Below, piece after piece: positions 61,659 to 64,000 of a stretch of 64,000 nucleotides of DNA. A program made the translations under genes and the position numbers. The notes below the pieces were generated by a model that ran no database searches, had not been told where the DNA came from, and saw only the letters and a list, made by a program, of their open reading frames with translations. How positions within the stretch are numbered: position 1 is the stretch's first letter; every line of letters begins with the position of its first letter. Source of the stretch: Croceivirga lutea. Lineage in GTDB: Bacteria > Bacteroidota > Bacteroidia > Flavobacteriales > Flavobacteriaceae. The DNA is taken from contig NZ_JACJUK010000002.1 in NCBI RefSeq assembly GCF_014235875.1, positions 186,001-250,000 on the forward strand, in the 5' to 3' direction.

Positions 61659-64000
61659 ATGAAGATCACGCTTCTTAAAAGCTTGCTTCTTTTTAGTGCA
61701 TTTTTAGTGGTAAATGCACTGCAAGCTCAGACGGTATCTGGTACTGTTTCTGACTCCAATGGCCCTTTACCGGGAGCCAGTGTTGTGGTTAAAGGAACTA
61801 CCAACGGTACTCAAACTGATTTTGACGGTAATTACACCTTGAACGATGTCGATTCTGGTGCAACTATTGTCTTTAGCTACATTGGTTACTCTACACAAGA
61901 AATTGCTGTAGGTGGTCAAACAACCATTAATATTACTTTGCAAGAAGATGCTCAGGCTCTAGATGAAGTAGTTATTATAGGTTATGGTCAAACTACTATT
62001 AAAGATGCTACTGGTGCTGTTGCTGCAGTAACGTCTGAAGATTTTAATGGTGGTGTTATTGCTTCTCCAGAACAATTAATACAAGGTAAAACTGCTGGTG
62101 TTCAAATTACGCAAACTAGTGGTGAACCTGGAGCTGGGGTTGAATTAAGAATTAGAGGTACAAACTCTGTACGTTCTAATAATAATCCATTATTTGTGGT
62201 TGATGGAGTGCCATTGGCTGGTGACGATACTTCCGCTAACGGTCAAGATACTGGTTTTGGTTCAGCAGGTTCTAGAAACCCGTTGAACTTCTTAAACCCA
62301 GCTGATATTGAAAGCATAAGTGTTTTAAAAGATGCTTCTGCAACGGCTATTTACGGATCTAGGGGTGCTAATGGTGTTGTTATCATTACTACTAAAAGTG
62401 GTAGATCAGGCGGTGGAAACTTTGAGTTTTCTTCTCAATTAAGTATCTCTAGCCCTGCCAATGAATATGATTTGTTAAGCGCTGGAGATTATTTACGAGC
62501 TGTTGGTGATTATGGAGGAAATGTTGCGAACGCGAATTTCGGTTCTAATACAGATTGGCAAGATGTGGTTACTAGAACAGTAGCTTCTCAAAACCAAAAC
62601 TTATCATGGTCTAACAACTACGGTGATGGAAACATAAGAGCTACTTTTGGTTATGGAAAACAATTTGGTGTTGTTGAAAACTCATCATTAGAGCGTTTAA
62701 CCGGTAGATTAAACTGGAGCCACAGGTTCTTTGATAACAAATTGAGCTTAAATTTACAAGCAACTGTTTCTCGAGTTAACGATGAAGCTCCGCCAGTAAG
62801 TGGTAGTGCTGGTTTCCGTGGTGACTTACTAGGTGCTGCTTATTCAGCAAATCCAACTTGGCCAAACAATGCCAATTTTAATCCTCAAGTTGGTTTACCT
62901 GTTCCATCTAATGTTCTAGAAAACACGCAAAGTGTTTCTAATACAAATCGTTTCTTAGGAAACTTTTCAGCTGAGTATGCATTTACCCCTGAATTAAAAG
63001 GTAAAGTAACTTTTGGTTATGACACTTCTGAATCAACCAGATACTCAATGACAAACGCTAATATCATTGGTCTAGATAATGGATCTGCTGGTAATGGTAG
63101 AGGTAATGTTAATGATATTAACGTTGAAAACAGATTATTAGAAGCTACTCTTAACTATACTAAAGAATTTGAAAACTCAAATATTGATGTATTAGTTGGT
63201 TACTCTTTCCAAGATTTTGGTAGAGAAGGTAGAAATGTTCAAGGTTGGGGATTCAGTACTACAAACTTAGATAATATGGGTACTGATTTAGAAAACTCAG
63301 CAAACACTATTGAATCTTCTATTTCTGGTAGCTACCAGCAGTTTGGTATTGGTACAAACCAATCTGAGATTTTTGTTAATAGATTATTCCCTTCTGTTCA
63401 AACTGATTTTATTGCTCCTGAGCAAATTGCTGTACGTTCTATTTTTGCTGATACTTTTGATTTTACTGATGAGTTACAATCATTCTTTGGTAGAATTAAT
63501 TACTCCATTGCAGGTAAGTATTTATTTACTGGTACGGTTCGTGCTGACGGTTCATCTCGTTTTGGTCCTGACAACCAATATGGTATTTTCCCTTCTGCCG
63601 CATTTGCATGGCAAATTGGAGAAGAAGATTTTATTGGTGAAGCTATCTCTACATTAAAACTTAGAATTGGTGGTGGTATAACTGGTAACCAAGAAGGTTT
63701 AGGGTATGGTAACTTTGTTCGTCGTGAAAGATATGGAGGAACTGGTATCGCAAACGACGGGGCTATCAATGGTATTCCTGGAACTGGTGTAGTTTCTTTC
63801 GTAAACAACTCACTTAAATGGGAGGAAACCTTACAATATGGTGTAGGTCTTGACTTCGGTTTTAACAACGACAGACTTTCTGGATCTATTGACGTATACC
63901 GCAAAGAAACAAACGATTTATTATTGAGCTTACAATCTGCACAACCTGCTCCACAGCCATTTGTGTTTGATAATATTGATGATGGTAAAGTGATTAACCA
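61659..64000 (+). CDS. SusC/RagA TonB-linked receptor, partial
   Basis: About 780 residues are visible and the frame is open to the right edge. After the signal peptide (MKITLLKSLLLFSAFLVV, ending ALQAQ) comes a carboxypeptidase-regulatory-like domain (VSGTVSDSNGPLPGASVVVK, DFDGNYTL). The TonB-box-like DEVVIIGYG and plug follow (VQITQTSGEPGAGVELRIRG, PLFVVDGVPL). Then come the SusC signatures NPLNFLNPADIESISVLKDA and SATAIYGSRGANGVVIITT and the start of the barrel. It imports sugar oligomers with a SusD partner, which should lie just beyond the window. Context with GH65, GH13 and LacI indicates maltodextrin or starch fragments. Confidence 0.95.
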   Translation, partial: MKITLLKSLLLFSAFLVVNALQAQTVSGTVSDSNGPLPGASVVVKGTTNGTQTDFDGNYTLNDVDSGATIVFSYIGYSTQEIAVGGQTTINITLQEDAQALDEVVIIGYGQTTIKDATGAVAAVTSEDFNGGVIASPEQLIQGKTAGVQITQTSGEPGAGVELRIRGTNSVRSNNNPLFVVDGVPLAGDDTSANGQDTGFGSAGSRNPLNFLNPADIESISVLKDASATAIYGSRGANGVVIITTKSGRSGGGNFEFSSQLSISSPANEYDLLSAGDYLRAVGDYGGNVANANFGSNTDWQDVVTRTVASQNQNLSWSNNYGDGNIRATFGYGKQFGVVENSSLERLTGRLNWSHRFFDNKLSLNLQATVSRVNDEAPPVSGSAGFRGDLLGAAYSANPTWPNNANFNPQVGLPVPSNVLENTQSVSNTNRFLGNFSAEYAFTPELKGKVTFGYDTSESTRYSMTNANIIGLDNGSAGNGRGNVNDINVENRLLEATLNYTKEFENSNIDVLVGYSFQDFGREGRNVQGWGFSTTNLDNMGTDLENSANTIESSISGSYQQFGIGTNQSEIFVNRLFPSVQTDFIAPEQIAVRSIFADTFDFTDELQSFFGRINYSIAGKYLFTGTVRADGSSRFGPDNQYGIFPSAAFAWQIGEEDFIGEAISTLKLRIGGGITGNQEGLGYGNFVRRERYGGTGIANDGAINGIPGTGVVSFVNNSLKWEETLQYGVGLDFGFNNDRLSGSIDVYRKETNDLLLSLQSAQPAPQPFVFDNIDDGKVIN

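Noticed and set aside
63500-63904. Minus-strand frame opposite the SusC-like gene
   Set aside because: The plus frame reads through as a SusC barrel; the minus frame is Pro/Ser-rich antisense.

Overview
The window is low-GC DNA from a marine-type member of the Flavobacteriaceae (Bacteroidota). The signs are a type IX secretion (T9SS) type-B C-terminal domain followed by a PorP/SprF-like partner, a SusC/RagA TonB-linked receptor, a mevalonate pathway pair, an N-acyl-citrulline type arginine pathway, and promoters that fit the Bacteroidota form (TTTG, about 19 nt, TAnnTTTG). I cannot name the genus from the sequence. No transposase, prophage, CRISPR array or rRNA operon is visible. There is one tRNA gene.

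Region 1 (1-5.7 kb, mostly minus strand) is an envelope and cofactor block: coaX, an outer-membrane barrel, a TPR protein, an LptC-like lipoprotein, a two-TM protein and a CNNM/CorC transporter cut by the window edge. tRNA-Phe follows with a clear promoter and terminator. Region 2 (5.7-13.6 kb) has a methylthioribose-kinase-like phosphotransferase overlapping an ADP-ribosylglycohydrolase lipoprotein, a GH32 fructanase lipoprotein on the other strand, and then a plus-strand arsenosugar cluster (rhodanese, TIGR04282-type glycosyltransferase, purine nucleoside phosphorylase, ArsM, TIGR04283-type glycosyltransferase) with no radical-SAM ArsS. Region 3 (13.7-20.1 kb, minus) holds an Amidase_3 enzyme and a paralogue that has lost its zinc ligands, with a GH113-like lipoprotein between them, then a small Omp85 protein, a beta-barrel protein and a DUF547 protein.

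Region 4 (20.3-27.3 kb, plus) is a tight operon joining an FAD oxidoreductase and a polyferredoxin membrane protein to three glycosyltransferases of polyprenol-phosphate, processive and mannosyl types. Region 5 (27.3-37.2 kb, plus) is the arginine/proline operon: GNAT, argG, argC, proC, argD, proB, argF', argB, argE, argH. A 29-codon reading frame rich in arginine codons, with its own promoter and mutually exclusive hairpins, sits in front of it. This looks like a ribosome-mediated arginine attenuator and is the most interesting element in the window. The carbamoyltransferase carries Ala at the position that decides acetyl- versus succinyl-ornithine use.

Region 6 (37.3-45.7 kb, plus) is a 2475-residue BspA-like surface protein with two DUF285 arrays and a tandem array of 98-residue domains, followed by its PorP/SprF-like partner. 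Region 7 (45.7-50.7 kb, minus) carries mevalonate decarboxylase, mevalonate kinase, a UbiA prenyltransferase, a nitrilase and an rRNA pseudouridine synthase. Region 8 (50.7-56 kb) has TspO, DUF1697, glpK-glpF, a BaiN/HI0933-type flavoprotein and a glycerophosphodiesterase. Region 9 (56-64 kb) is a maltodextrin utilisation locus: GH13, GH65 and a LacI-type regulator on the minus strand, and a divergent SusC-like receptor running off the right edge.
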